Assembly: GCF_006716305.1 (NCBI RefSeq)
Contig: NZ_VFOU01000002.1
Coordinates: 496,001 to 560,000, forward strand
Reading direction: 5' to 3'
Source: Enteractinococcus coprophilus
GTDB lineage: Bacteria > Actinomycetota > Actinomycetes > Actinomycetales > Micrococcaceae
Length of the DNA: 64,000 nucleotides
Shown here in pieces: positions 54,036 to 62,511 of the stretch. The position numbers and the translations under genes are program-made. The notes under the pieces are model-generated. The model worked only from the letters and a program-made list of their open reading frames with translations. It searched no databases and was not told the origin of the DNA. Numbering within the stretch: position 1 is the stretch's first letter; every line of letters starts with the position of its first letter.

Positions 54036-54839
54036 ATGGCTGAACAGAAATCTTCCGGCGCGTCAAAAGCGTCAAAAAAGGATATAAAGAACATCAAGGC
54101 GGAGCAAAAGGCCCGCCGCAAGGCTGAGAAAGTCGAAGCGAAGGAACGCAAAAAGGCTGCTAAGTCGAAAAAGCGTGGCTTCTTCAAGCAAATCGGCGAC
54201 GTCTTTAAGATGACGCGCAAATACGATCCCTCCGTGGTCTGGTGGATGATCGGTGCATTCGTCGCAGCCCTTGTCGTCGGTCTGGTGATTGGTCTGCTGA
54301 CCGGCTCACCAGTGCTGTGGACTTTGATGTTCATTCCGCTAGGTCTGCTGGCTGCGATTATCATCATGAATAAGAAAGCCGAGAAGGCTGCTTTTGCTCA
54401 AATTGAGGGACGCCCCGGTGCTGCTGGTGCCGCACTGTCACAGTTAGGTCGCGGCTGGGTCATAGAAGACGAACCGATTGCTGTAAACCCCCGAACTCAG
54501 GAAACCGTTTTCCGCGCTATCGGCAAAGCAGGCGTTGTTTTGGTCGCTGATGGCGAATACCACCGGGCTAAAAGACTTGCTGAAAAGCAGCGCAAACATA
54601 TGGAACGTTTTCTGCCAAATGTCGAGATTCGTGTTGTACAAGTAGGCAAAGGACCCAATGAGGTCGAGCTGCACGAAGTTAAACCGACAATTAAACGGAT
54701 GAAAAAGGCACTGAACCGACACGAAGTGCGTGCCGTTGAGCAGCGTATTTCCTCGCTGCCGAAAAATAATCTCGGCATTCCGAAAGGCGTAGATCCTTAC
54801 CGTATGCGTCCAGACCGCAAAGCGATGCGGGGTCGCTAG
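54036..54839 (+). CDS. DUF4191 membrane protein
   Basis: A 267-residue protein of the actinobacterial DUF4191 family. It starts with a strongly basic Lys/Ala helix, then GFFKQIGDVFKMTRKYDPSVVWWMIGAF leading into two adjacent membrane helices (about residues 67-110). The C-terminal soluble part has GWVIEDEPIAVNPRTQETVFRAIGKAG and ends GVDPYRMRPDRKAMRG. Its function is unknown. It often lies near lipoyl synthase and glnA in Actinobacteria; here glnA is close by. Confidence 0.9.
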   Translation: MAEQKSSGASKASKKDIKNIKAEQKARRKAEKVEAKERKKAAKSKKRGFFKQIGDVFKMTRKYDPSVVWWMIGAFVAALVVGLVIGLLTGSPVLWTLMFIPLGLLAAIIIMNKKAEKAAFAQIEGRPGAAGAALSQLGRGWVIEDEPIAVNPRTQETVFRAIGKAGVVLVADGEYHRAKRLAEKQRKHMERFLPNVEIRVVQVGKGPNEVELHEVKPTIKRMKKALNRHEVRAVEQRISSLPKNNLGIPKGVDPYRMRPDRKAMRGR

Positions 54840-54864
54840 CCTTCAAACCCCGTGGTGCTGATAG

Positions 54865-54913
54865 CTGGCCGGTATTGTGGAGTTCACATATGAATCTCTA
54901 CGGTGCCGGCCAG
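54865..54913. terminator. Possible terminator between DUF4191 and the RDD gene
   Basis: CTGGCCGG (54865-54872) pairs with CCGGCCAG (54906-54913) over a 33-base loop, overlapping the end of the convergent RDD gene. On the plus strand TTTG follows. It is a weak candidate because of the long loop. Confidence 0.4.
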
Positions 54914-55294
54914 TTTGTCGTGTAAGCCCCGTCCGTCCTGGTCGATGATGAGCACAGGTACGACTAAGCCCAGCAGTGCCGCGCGAATGGCGGCTTGATA
55001 CAACTTGATGGGGGCGCCACCGACTTGCACAACTTGAATGCGGAATAGCAGCTTGCCCAGCGTGGTCGCAAAGAGCCACAGCAGTACAAAGTGCAAGACG
55101 ACAAAAATGCCCAATACCAGCCACTGATTGCCCGCCGCAAGCATCATGCCAATACCGGATGCGATAAACCAGTCGACAAAAACCGCGCCGATACGTCGCG
55201 GATAAGAAGCGGCCGAGGCGGGCCCAGTTTCTGGCAGACCCAAAAACTCACCGGCCCATCGAGGTTCTCTAGAAGAATATTGTGGGTTGCTCAT
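54884..55294 (-). CDS. RDD-family membrane protein
   Basis: A 136-residue protein with the RDD domain: the Arg of the motif in YPRRIGAVFVDWF, the following Asp, and three membrane segments. The start at 55294 gives MSNPQYSSREPRW, typical of actinobacterial homologues; the frame extends to 55396 but that region has no family features. RDD proteins are often ion or polyamine antiporters or of unknown role. It diverges from glnA. Confidence 0.88.
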   Translation of the reverse strand: MSNPQYSSREPRWAGEFLGLPETGPASAASYPRRIGAVFVDWFIASGIGMMLAAGNQWLVLGIFVVLHFVLLWLFATTLGKLLFRIQVVQVGGAPIKLYQAAIRAALLGLVVPVLIIDQDGRGLHDKLAGTVEIHM

Positions 55295-55453
55295 CGGCTC
55301 TAGCTTAGTGGTTCTGCGTTGTTGTGTAGCTATTGGTCGCCGCCCCGCAGTGTGCTCTAGGCCGCATTCTGCGCCGTGTGAGGTTGAGAACTTCATTGTC
55401 TAGTTCAAAGTCGTTAAGCTTGAGCCATCGTGTACGCAATGAATGGAGTGACA

Positions 55454-56881
55454 ATGTTCACCTCGCCAGAAGAAGTTTTATCTTATATCCGGGATGAGGG
55501 GGTGGTCTTCGTTGACATTCGATTCACCGATTTGCTCGGCGGTCAACACCACTTCAATGTCCCCGCAGAATCTGTAGACGAAGACTTCTTCACCACAGGC
55601 CAACTCTTTGACGGTTCCTCAATCCCAGGATTTGCCGGAATCGCCGATTCGGATCTTCAGCTGATTCCTGACGTGGAAACGGCTTTCGTGGATCCTTTCC
55701 GCAAATACAAAACCCTGTGCATGTCGTTTTCGATTCTGTCGCCGCGCACCGGCGAAGCATATGTGCGTGATCCACGTTCCGTTGCTCAGCGCGCCGAAGA
55801 CTACGTCGCCGCCACCGGCATTGCTGACACCGCTATCTTCGCTGCGGAAGCGGAGTTCTATATTTTCGACAGCGTTCGGTTCGAAGCGCATCAACCCCAC
55901 CGAATCTTTGTGACGATCGATTCCGATGAGGCCTACTGGAACGACGGTACGGAGATTGAAGGCGGCAACCTCGGGCACCGTAACCGTGCCATGAAGGGCT
56001 ACTTCCCAGTTCCTCCGGTTGATAAGCACGCCGATCTGCGTGACGAGATCTCTTTGCTTTTAGGCCAGGTTGGGCTTGAGGTTGAGCGTTCCCACCACGA
56101 AGTCGGGGCCGGGGGCCAGGGGGAGATTAACTACAAATTCAATACCCTGGTGCGTGCCGCTGACGACGTCCAGCTGTTCAAGTACATCGTCAAAGGTGCA
56201 GCACAACAGGCCGGTAAGACGGCTACGTTCATGCCCAAACCCATCTTTGGCGATGGCGGCTCCGGTATGCACTGTCACCAGTCGCTATGGATGGATGGCG
56301 AACCGCTGTTCTATGACGAGCGCGGCTATGCCAACCTTTCTGATACTGCTCGCTGGTACATTGGGGGCCTTCTCAAGCACGGTTCGGCAGTCCTTGCTTT
56401 TACCAACCCAACGGTGAACTCCTATAAGCGCCTGGTCAAAGGCTATGAAGCCCCGATCAACATGCTGTACTCGCAAGGTAACCGCTCAGCAGCTATCCGC
56501 ATTCCCGTCACCGGATCCAACCCGAAGGCCAAGCGTCTCGAATTCCGCGCGCCGGATCCATCAGGTAACCCTTATCTTGGATTTGCGGCCCAGCTGATGG
56601 CCGGGCTCGACGGGATCCGTAACCGGATTGAACCGGCAGAACCCATCGACAAAGACCTCTATGAGCTGCCCCCAGAAGAGGCCGCGAATATCCAGCAAGC
56701 GCCACGCACACTAGCAGAAGCTATGGACGCCATCGAAGCAGACCACGACTTCCTCCTCGCCGGGGACGTGTTTACCCAAGACATCATTGAGACTTGGATC
56801 GATTTGAAACGCGAGACTGAAATTGCCCCCATGGAGGCCATGGTGTCTCCAAAAGAATTCGAGCTCTACTACAGCGTCTAG
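55454..56881 (+). CDS. glnA: Type I glutamine synthetase GlnA
   Basis: Dodecameric glutamine synthetase that makes glutamine from glutamate, ammonia and ATP. From ATG 55454 it is 475 residues, beginning [20 protein letters not shown]. Key motifs are [13 protein letters not shown], the ATP-binding [18 protein letters not shown] and the NRSAAIRIP active-site loop. Tyr403 in [10 protein letters not shown] is the adenylylation site modified by GlnE, whose gene lies at the right edge of this window. I chose the third ATG because GGAGTG lies just before it and the length then fits the family. Confidence 0.97.
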   Translation: MFTSPEEVLSYIRDEGVVFVDIRFTDLLGGQHHFNVPAESVDEDFFTTGQLFDGSSIPGFAGIADSDLQLIPDVETAFVDPFRKYKTLCMSFSILSPRTGEAYVRDPRSVAQRAEDYVAATGIADTAIFAAEAEFYIFDSVRFEAHQPHRIFVTIDSDEAYWNDGTEIEGGNLGHRNRAMKGYFPVPPVDKHADLRDEISLLLGQVGLEVERSHHEVGAGGQGEINYKFNTLVRAADDVQLFKYIVKGAAQQAGKTATFMPKPIFGDGGSGMHCHQSLWMDGEPLFYDERGYANLSDTARWYIGGLLKHGSAVLAFTNPTVNSYKRLVKGYEAPINMLYSQGNRSAAIRIPVTGSNPKAKRLEFRAPDPSGNPYLGFAAQLMAGLDGIRNRIEPAEPIDKDLYELPPEEAANIQQAPRTLAEAMDAIEADHDFLLAGDVFTQDIIETWIDLKRETEIAPMEAMVSPKEFELYYSV

Positions 56882-56907
56882 GACCACCCCAAACCTTCAA
56901 CCTCCGA

Positions 56908-56954
56908 GAGCCTCTGCCCCACGGCGCCATCACAGCGCATACGGGCAGGGGCTC
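56908..56954. terminator. Terminator after glnA
   Basis: GAGCCTCTGCCC (56908-56919) pairs with GGGCAGGGGCTC (56943-56954) with one T/G pair; the loop contains a further GGCGC/GCGC inverted repeat. Followed by GCTTTAAC. Confidence 0.65.
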
Positions 56955-57025
56955 AGGGCTTTAACAATCTAGCCGGACACGTCTTTGCGATAACCGCGAG
57001 GGTTGATCTCAAGCTACCCTGGGAC

Positions 57026-57814
57026 GTGATGAGCAAATTTACCGACCGAACCCGCATCGTCCACGCCGAGTTTTATGACGGATGGGTGTTAGAAATCGAT
57101 GGTGACATCCAGTCCCACGTCGACCTAGATGATCCCGGGTTGATCAGATTCGAATATCTGCGCCGCATCGGCAATGTCCTTGATGTCTGCTGGCCACCCA
57201 CGCAACCCATTCGCATCCTGCACCTTGGCGCTGGAGCCCTCACTTTGACACGCTATGTGCAAGCCACTCGACCGGGTTCCCGCCAGACCGTTATCGAACT
57301 TGACCCGGAACTCGTGACATTCGTGACCTCGCAACTCCCGCTGCCGCACGGCACAGACCTGCAGGTGCTCATCGGAGATGCCCGTGCCGAGCTCAAAAAG
57401 GTAGCGGGCCGCTTCGATGCCATCATCGTGGATATCTTCACCGGCAGTGACACCGCAACGCACTTAAGCCATGACGGCTTCTACCGAGAAATCTTGCAGC
57501 GATTGACCAATCGAGGCGTATTACTCGTGAATATTGGGGACGACGACGGCCTTGAGTTCTTTAGTCACCAAGCCCGGGCCCTGCACCGCGTTGCCGTGCA
57601 TGCCGGTTGGGACGGCGCATGGACGCTGGCTGATGCAACAACCCTAGAGCAACGACTGGCAGGCAACGCCGTATTAGCTACGGGCCCGGCACTACCTACT
57701 GGACGCCACAAGGCAGCGGCTTTGCGCTCGCAGCTAGCGGCTGCGGGACCCTACCCGGTAAAGGTCCTCACCCCGGGTGAGACCATGGGTTTGGTCGAAA
57801 ATATCGGCAGATAA
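57026..57814 (+). CDS. Spermidine synthase-like methyltransferase-fold protein
   Basis: A 262-residue Rossmann-fold protein resembling polyamine synthases: ILHLGAGALTLTRYV is the nucleotide-binding motif I, TVIELDPELV is motif II, and FDAIIVDIFTGSDTATHLS follows. Key aminopropyltransferase aspartates are only partly present, and there is no membrane domain, so it may not make spermidine. Start is GTG 57026 or ATG 57029. It lies between glnA and the riboflavin operon with its own upstream gap of 144 bases. Confidence 0.78.
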   Translation: MMSKFTDRTRIVHAEFYDGWVLEIDGDIQSHVDLDDPGLIRFEYLRRIGNVLDVCWPPTQPIRILHLGAGALTLTRYVQATRPGSRQTVIELDPELVTFVTSQLPLPHGTDLQVLIGDARAELKKVAGRFDAIIVDIFTGSDTATHLSHDGFYREILQRLTNRGVLLVNIGDDDGLEFFSHQARALHRVAVHAGWDGAWTLADATTLEQRLAGNAVLATGPALPTGRHKAAALRSQLAAAGPYPVKVLTPGETMGLVENIGR

Positions 57815-57870
57815 CGAAGTAAAGACCTTACCACTCCCCAAGGTGGCGAACATTGTGTACAGTAGATGCT

Positions 57871-58001
57871 GTGTTCCGGGGTCGGTGAGAATCCGAACCG
57901 GCGGTGACAGTCCGCGACCCCCGCGCCTGCGGGGCTGATCCAGTGAAATTCTGGTACCGACGGTGATAAGCGAAATGCTTTAGTCCGGATGAGAGGAACG
58001 C
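57871..58001 (+). promoter_or_regulatory. FMN riboswitch (RFN element)
   Basis: The conserved pieces of the FMN aptamer are all present: the closing P1 stem (GTTCC near 57873 with GGAAC near 57995), GGGGTCGGTGAGAATCCGAACCGGCGGT, a variable stem with GCGCCTGCGGGGC, the GATCCAGTGAAATTCTGG stem, the CCGACGGT junction and AGTCCGGATGAGAGGA at the 3' end. It lies directly upstream of ribD and will reduce riboflavin gene expression when FMN is abundant. No T-rich terminator follows; the downstream sequence favours translational control. Confidence 0.95.
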
Positions 58002-58025
58002 GCCGTCACCAAGTGGCGGCATTTC

Positions 58026-58060
58026 CCGGCGCACCTGTATTTATAGGAGTTCGACGCCGG
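58026..58060 (+). promoter_or_regulatory. ribD ribosome-binding-site sequestering hairpin (riboswitch expression platform)
   Basis: CCGGCG (58026-58031) pairs with CGCCGG (58055-58060), which ends right before the ribD ATG; the loop contains the TAGGAGT ribosome-binding site (58044-58050). A competing stem is GCGCCG (58000-58005) with CGGCGC (58027-58032). Because the aptamer's P1 stem uses bases to 58001, FMN binding would weaken the competing stem and let the hairpin hide the ribosome-binding site. This is a model from base pairing only. Confidence 0.6.
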
Positions 58061-59119
58061 ATGTTATCCCACGCCCAGCTAGCTACGGCAATGCAGCGCG
58101 CGATCTTACTCGCGCACCGTGGCCCGGCCGAGGATCCCAATCCACAGGTGGGTTGCGTGATTCTGGATGCTGGCGGAATCATCGTTGCAGAGGGTTTCCA
58201 CAACGGAGCGGGTACAGATCACGCCGAAATCGTCGCTCTGACCGAACTCGATCCCACACTCGATCCGGCTGAACTGACCGCGGTCGTCACACTGGAGCCG
58301 TGCAATCACACCGGTAAAACCCCGCCGTGTGCTCAAGCCCTGCTGGCCGCAGGCATTGGCACCATTGTGTATGGTCAACCCGATATCGGAGTCGAATCCA
58401 GCGGAGGCGCGACCACACTGTTCGCGCACGGGCGTCAGGTCATCGGCGGCATCGAATCGGTGGCCACCGCCCAACTCATCGCACCGTGGCATGCTCGAAC
58501 CGGACAAACCCGTGGTCACACCATCGCCAAATGGGCCCAATCATTAGATGGCAGACTCGCTGCTGCAGACGGCACCAGCCAATGGATTACCTCAGCGACC
58601 GCTCGTCGCCATGTACACATCCAGCGTGCCCTGGCCGACGTCATTATTACCACGACCGCCACCGTGGCAACCGATGATCCAACTTTGACCGCCCGTGATG
58701 CGGCCGGAGGTCTGCTGGTCCCAGCACCGGATCAACCGCTGCCCGTGGTGTTTGGTGCAGGGCCCATCAGCGATCACGCAAAAATTCACGGCCACCCTGC
58801 CGTAGTGCACCGAGGTCTCGATAGGGCACCGCAATTTACCGGCACTGATCTCGCCGCAGACTTTGCGCAGCTCAAGGATCTGGTCGGATGTTCGCCGCGG
58901 GTTTTCCTAGAAACTGGTCCCCGGTTTCTCACCGCGGCGCTGGCCGGGGGGCTCGTCGACAAGCTGCTGATCTACACTGCACCAACCGTCCTGGGTGGGC
59001 CCTATCATGCCATTGGCGACATCGGCATTTCCACGCTCGAAGAGCGGCTGAACTTTAGTTTTTACGGCGTCCACCGACTGGACACCGATCTCGTTACTAC
59101 CTTGCGGAAGGATCATTAG
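58061..59119 (+). CDS. ribD: Bifunctional pyrimidine deaminase/reductase RibD
   Basis: RibD deaminates and reduces the pyrimidine intermediate of riboflavin synthesis. The 352-residue protein has the zinc deaminase domain with GTDHAEIVAL and EPCNHTGKTPPCAQAL, then the reductase domain beginning AKWAQSLDGRLAAADG. The ATG at 58061 follows TAGGAGT by 10 bases; the longer frame overlaps the riboswitch. It is the first gene of ribD-ribE-ribBA-ribH. Confidence 0.96.
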   Translation: MLSHAQLATAMQRAILLAHRGPAEDPNPQVGCVILDAGGIIVAEGFHNGAGTDHAEIVALTELDPTLDPAELTAVVTLEPCNHTGKTPPCAQALLAAGIGTIVYGQPDIGVESSGGATTLFAHGRQVIGGIESVATAQLIAPWHARTGQTRGHTIAKWAQSLDGRLAAADGTSQWITSATARRHVHIQRALADVIITTTATVATDDPTLTARDAAGGLLVPAPDQPLPVVFGAGPISDHAKIHGHPAVVHRGLDRAPQFTGTDLAADFAQLKDLVGCSPRVFLETGPRFLTAALAGGLVDKLLIYTAPTVLGGPYHAIGDIGISTLEERLNFSFYGVHRLDTDLVTTLRKDH

Positions 59120-59742
59120 TGTTCACCGGCATCATACAGACCCGCGGCACCATAACCGATATCGCCGAAACATCGCACGACACACTGGCCTTGACGATAC
59201 GTGCACCCAAAGTGCTCACCGATGTCTCACGCGGCGATTCCATTGCCATCGACGGAGTGTGTCTCACCGTCACCGAGTTCACCGCCGAGACGTTCACCGC
59301 CGACGTCATGGTCCAGACTTTGAACCTGACCTCGTTGGGCACCAAAGCCGTGGGCGATGAGGTCAACGTTGAACCAGCCATGGCGGTGACCGACCGGTTT
59401 GGCGGCCATATTGTCCAGGGGCATGTGGAAGCCGTCGGCAGCGTCGTCGAGATCGAAGCCGACGAAAAGTGGACCCGGATGCGCCTGAGCCTGCCCGCAC
59501 ACTTGGCACCGTATCTCATCGATCAAGGCTCCATCACAGTCGACGGCATTTCACTGACCGTCGCTGGGGTGTCTGCACAAGATGCGGTCGAGCACTATTT
59601 TGATATCTTTCTCATCCCCGAAACTCTAGAAGCCACCACATTAGGCAACGCAGAGGTAGGCACCGTCGTCAACCTTGAAACCGACCTGCTCGCCCGGCAC
59701 CTTGCCCGCATGATCCAGTTCCAAACCAATGAGGGAAAATGA
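59119..59742 (+). CDS. ribE: Riboflavin synthase alpha subunit RibE
   Basis: Dismutates two lumazine molecules to riboflavin. The 207-residue protein consists of two related lumazine-binding domains: MFTGIIQTRGTI and CLTVTEFTAETFTADVM in the first, and GGHIVQGHVEAVG and SLTVAGVS in the second. GTG start that shares one base with the ribD stop; AAGGA lies 7 bases upstream. Confidence 0.96.
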   Translation: MFTGIIQTRGTITDIAETSHDTLALTIRAPKVLTDVSRGDSIAIDGVCLTVTEFTAETFTADVMVQTLNLTSLGTKAVGDEVNVEPAMAVTDRFGGHIVQGHVEAVGSVVEIEADEKWTRMRLSLPAHLAPYLIDQGSITVDGISLTVAGVSAQDAVEHYFDIFLIPETLEATTLGNAEVGTVVNLETDLLARHLARMIQFQTNEGK

Positions 59743-60983
59743 AACTCGACACCATTGACTCCGCCATCGCAGCCATCGCCGCTGGACAACCGGTCATCGT
59801 CGCCGATGACGAAGACCGCGAAAACGAAGGGGACCTGATCCTCTCGGCCCAGCTGGCAACCACTGAAACCATCGCCTTTATGGTCGAGCACTCCTCGGGG
59901 CTGCTGTGCGCGCCGATGTCGGATGAGATTGCCGATCGGTTGGAGTTGCCGATGATGGTGACCAACAACCAAGACGTTCGCCAAACCGCCTACACCGTGA
60001 CCGTTGACGCCGCAGAAGGTGTGACCACCGGCATTTCGGCAGCCGACCGTGCCCACACTGTGAACCTGCTGGCCGGCGAGCACACCACACCCAGTGACCT
60101 GAACCGTCCCGGGCACATTCTGCCGCTGCGGGCAGTAGGCGGAGGGGTCCGCCAGCGCCCCGGACATACCGAAGCCGCCGTTGAGCTGATGCGTCTGGCC
60201 GGTCTTGCACCGGTGGGCGTCATCGCCGAAATCGTGGCCGATGACGGCGATATGATGCGCCTGCCGGGGCTCATCGAGATGGGTGCCGAACAAAATATCC
60301 CGGTTATCACCATCGAAGCGCTCATCCATTACCTCAACGCACACCACCCCGAGACCGCGCCAGACAAGATCACGCACCGCCATGTCTCCCAGCGCGCCGA
60401 AGCACTCGTCCCCACCGATTTCGGACCGCTGACCATGAAGGTCTACCGCGACCGTAAAGCCGGGGTTGAACACCTGGCCTTGATTGGTCCTAATACCACC
60501 CTTCGAACCGAAGAACCCACAGTGGTGCGAGTGCACTCTGAATGTCTGACCGGTGAAGCCTTCGGGTCGCAGAAATGTGAATGCGGCGCCCAGCTTGATG
60601 CCTCACTGGAATATATCGGCACGCACGGCGGTATCGTCATTTATCTGCGCGGGCACGAAGGACGCGGTATCGGATTGGGCAATAAAATTCGGGCCTACCA
60701 GTTACAGTCCACGGGCTTGGACACGATCGAAGCCAATGAACACCTCGGGCTGCCTATCGATGCCCGCAGCTACACGGCTGCCGCTGAGATCCTCGACAGC
60801 CTGGGTATCCATAACGTCAAACTCATGACCAATAACCCCGACAAAGTCACCCAGTTAGAAGCCAATGGCATCACCGTAACCGAGCGCATCGGACTGGTCG
60901 TGGGCCAACACCCAGAAAATCTCGGCTACCTGACCACCAAAGCCACCAAACTCGACCACGCCATCCCCACCGAAAACCTCTAA
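59739..60983 (+). CDS. ribBA: Bifunctional DHBP synthase/GTP cyclohydrolase II RibBA
   Basis: Makes the two early precursors of riboflavin. The N-terminal half is 3,4-dihydroxy-2-butanone 4-phosphate synthase (VADDEDRENEGDLILSA, then RPGHTEAAVELMRLAG). The C-terminal half is GTP cyclohydrolase II with the zinc cysteines in SECLTGEAFGSQKCECG and the RGHEGRGIGL active-site loop. The 414-residue length matches fused RibBA. Its ATG overlaps the ribE stop by 4 bases (ATGA). Confidence 0.97.
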   Translation: MKLDTIDSAIAAIAAGQPVIVADDEDRENEGDLILSAQLATTETIAFMVEHSSGLLCAPMSDEIADRLELPMMVTNNQDVRQTAYTVTVDAAEGVTTGISAADRAHTVNLLAGEHTTPSDLNRPGHILPLRAVGGGVRQRPGHTEAAVELMRLAGLAPVGVIAEIVADDGDMMRLPGLIEMGAEQNIPVITIEALIHYLNAHHPETAPDKITHRHVSQRAEALVPTDFGPLTMKVYRDRKAGVEHLALIGPNTTLRTEEPTVVRVHSECLTGEAFGSQKCECGAQLDASLEYIGTHGGIVIYLRGHEGRGIGLGNKIRAYQLQSTGLDTIEANEHLGLPIDARSYTAAAEILDSLGIHNVKLMTNNPDKVTQLEANGITVTERIGLVVGQHPENLGYLTTKATKLDHAIPTENL

Positions 60984-60995
60984 GGAGTACCCACC

Positions 60996-61466
60996 ATGGC
61001 CAAACACGGCGCCCCCCACCTTGCAGTCGATGCCACCGGACTCAACGTCGCCATCATTGCCGGATCCTGGCACACAACCGTCATGAACGGACTCATCGAC
61101 GGCGCGAAATCCACCCTGGAATCCTCCGGCGCTACCTATGAGCTGGTCACCGTTGCCGGCTCCTTCGAAATCCCTTTGGCCGCACAAACGGCCCTTGCCA
61201 ACGGTTATGACGCCGTCGTCTGCCTCGGGGTCATCATCCGCGGTGAAACCCCGCACTTTGATTTTGTCGCCGACGCTGTGACCTCCGGGTTGACCCGGGT
61301 CCAACTTGATGCTGGCAAACCTGTGGGCTTTGGAATCCTCACGGTCGATGACGACGCCCAGGCACTCGACCGTGCCGGACTTGCTGATTCCCACGAATCG
61401 AAGGGCCAAGAAGCAGCCGAGGCCGCCCTCCACTTGGCGATGTCCGTCAAGCAGTTGACGGAATAA
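60996..61466 (+). CDS. ribH: 6,7-dimethyl-8-ribityllumazine synthase RibH
   Basis: Condenses the products of RibD and RibBA into lumazine, and often forms 60-mer capsids. The 156-residue protein shows LNVAIIAGSWHTTVMNGL, the substrate-binding VAGSFEIPLAAQ and GVIIRGETPHFDFVAD with the catalytic His, and GFGILTVDD. AAGGAG lies 9 bases before the ATG. It is the last gene of the riboswitch-controlled operon. Confidence 0.97.
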   Translation: MAKHGAPHLAVDATGLNVAIIAGSWHTTVMNGLIDGAKSTLESSGATYELVTVAGSFEIPLAAQTALANGYDAVVCLGVIIRGETPHFDFVADAVTSGLTRVQLDAGKPVGFGILTVDDDAQALDRAGLADSHESKGQEAAEAALHLAMSVKQLTE

Positions 61467-61521
61467 TTCCCAGTTCACTTGGTGCTGTACGTTCTAGACA
61501 AACATTTTTTCTGGAGGTACC

Positions 61522-62511
61522 TTGACTGCACCCTACCCCGTGTCCATTCTCGATCTGGCAACCGTTCGCCACGGCCAACCGATTGCCCAATCGCTGAAAG
61601 AATCCACGGAACTTGCCGTATTGGCCGATGAGCTTGGGTTCCACCGACTGTGGTTCGCTGAACACCACAACATGGAAACTATCGCGTCATCGGCCACCTC
61701 GGTGTTACTAGCCCACATGGGTGCACACACCACCAACATTCGCCTCGGAGCCGGGGGCATCATGTTGCCTAACCACGCTCCCCTGGTGATCGCTGAGCAG
61801 TTCGGGACGCTCCATGAGCTGTATGGCGACCGGATCGACCTCGGGTTGGGCCGAGCCCCGGGAACTGACCAGAAAACGCTCATGGCATTGCGGCGGACCA
61901 ACCAATCCGCTGAACGGTTCCCTTCGGATGTGCTGGAGCTGCAAAGTTATCTCAAAGGTGAATCTCGTATTCCGGGAATCAACGCCTACCCCGGCTCCGG
62001 TACCAATGTGCCACTGATCATTTTGGGGTCATCGCATTTCGGTGCGCAGCTGGCGGCCCAACTCGGCCTGACCTATAGCTTCGCCTCGCACTTTGCTCCG
62101 CAGCTGCTCGAGTCTGCTGCGGCCCTGTATCGCAGCGAGTTCAAACCCTCGGAGGGTCTCGCCGAGCCCTACTTCATTGCCGCGGCCAATGTGATTGTCG
62201 CGGATACTCAACAGCGTGCCGATGAACTTTGGGAACGGGCCAAACGAGCTCGCATCCGTACGATGCTCGGCCGCGGCCGGCAGCTCACCGATGATGAGGT
62301 GGAACAACTCGTACACTCGGTACCTGGGCAGCAAGTGCTGCAGATGCTAGAAATGACCGCCGTGGGCACCCCGAACGTAGTCCGTGAGTGGCTAGATGAT
62401 TTCGCATCCCGCGTCAACGCCGATGAACTCATCGTGACGAATATGGCCGGTCCGCTGGAAGACCGTCGACGTGCTTTGCAGTTAATGTCGGAGCACATTA
62501 TCCAACGCTAA
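61522..62511 (+). CDS. LLM-class flavin-dependent oxidoreductase
   Basis: A 329-residue luciferase-like monooxygenase-fold protein. It begins with VSILDLATVRHGQPIAQSL, the pattern of the group called MsnO8-type, and has RLWFAEHHNMETIASSATSVLLAHMG, the flavin-binding RLGAGGIMLPNHAPLVIAEQFG and GRAPGTD. TTG start with a perfect GGAGG four bases upstream. Its flavin need could explain its place right after the riboflavin operon, but the 55-base gap leaves co-transcription open. Substrate unknown. Confidence 0.9.
   Translation: MTAPYPVSILDLATVRHGQPIAQSLKESTELAVLADELGFHRLWFAEHHNMETIASSATSVLLAHMGAHTTNIRLGAGGIMLPNHAPLVIAEQFGTLHELYGDRIDLGLGRAPGTDQKTLMALRRTNQSAERFPSDVLELQSYLKGESRIPGINAYPGSGTNVPLIILGSSHFGAQLAAQLGLTYSFASHFAPQLLESAAALYRSEFKPSEGLAEPYFIAAANVIVADTQQRADELWERAKRARIRTMLGRGRQLTDDEVEQLVHSVPGQQVLQMLEMTAVGTPNVVREWLDDFASRVNADELIVTNMAGPLEDRRRALQLMSEHIIQR

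Noticed and set aside
59595-60536. A 313-codon open frame on the minus strand opposite ribE and ribBA
   Set aside because: It lies wholly antisense to well-conserved genes and its product is Gly/His/Asp-rich with no family features.
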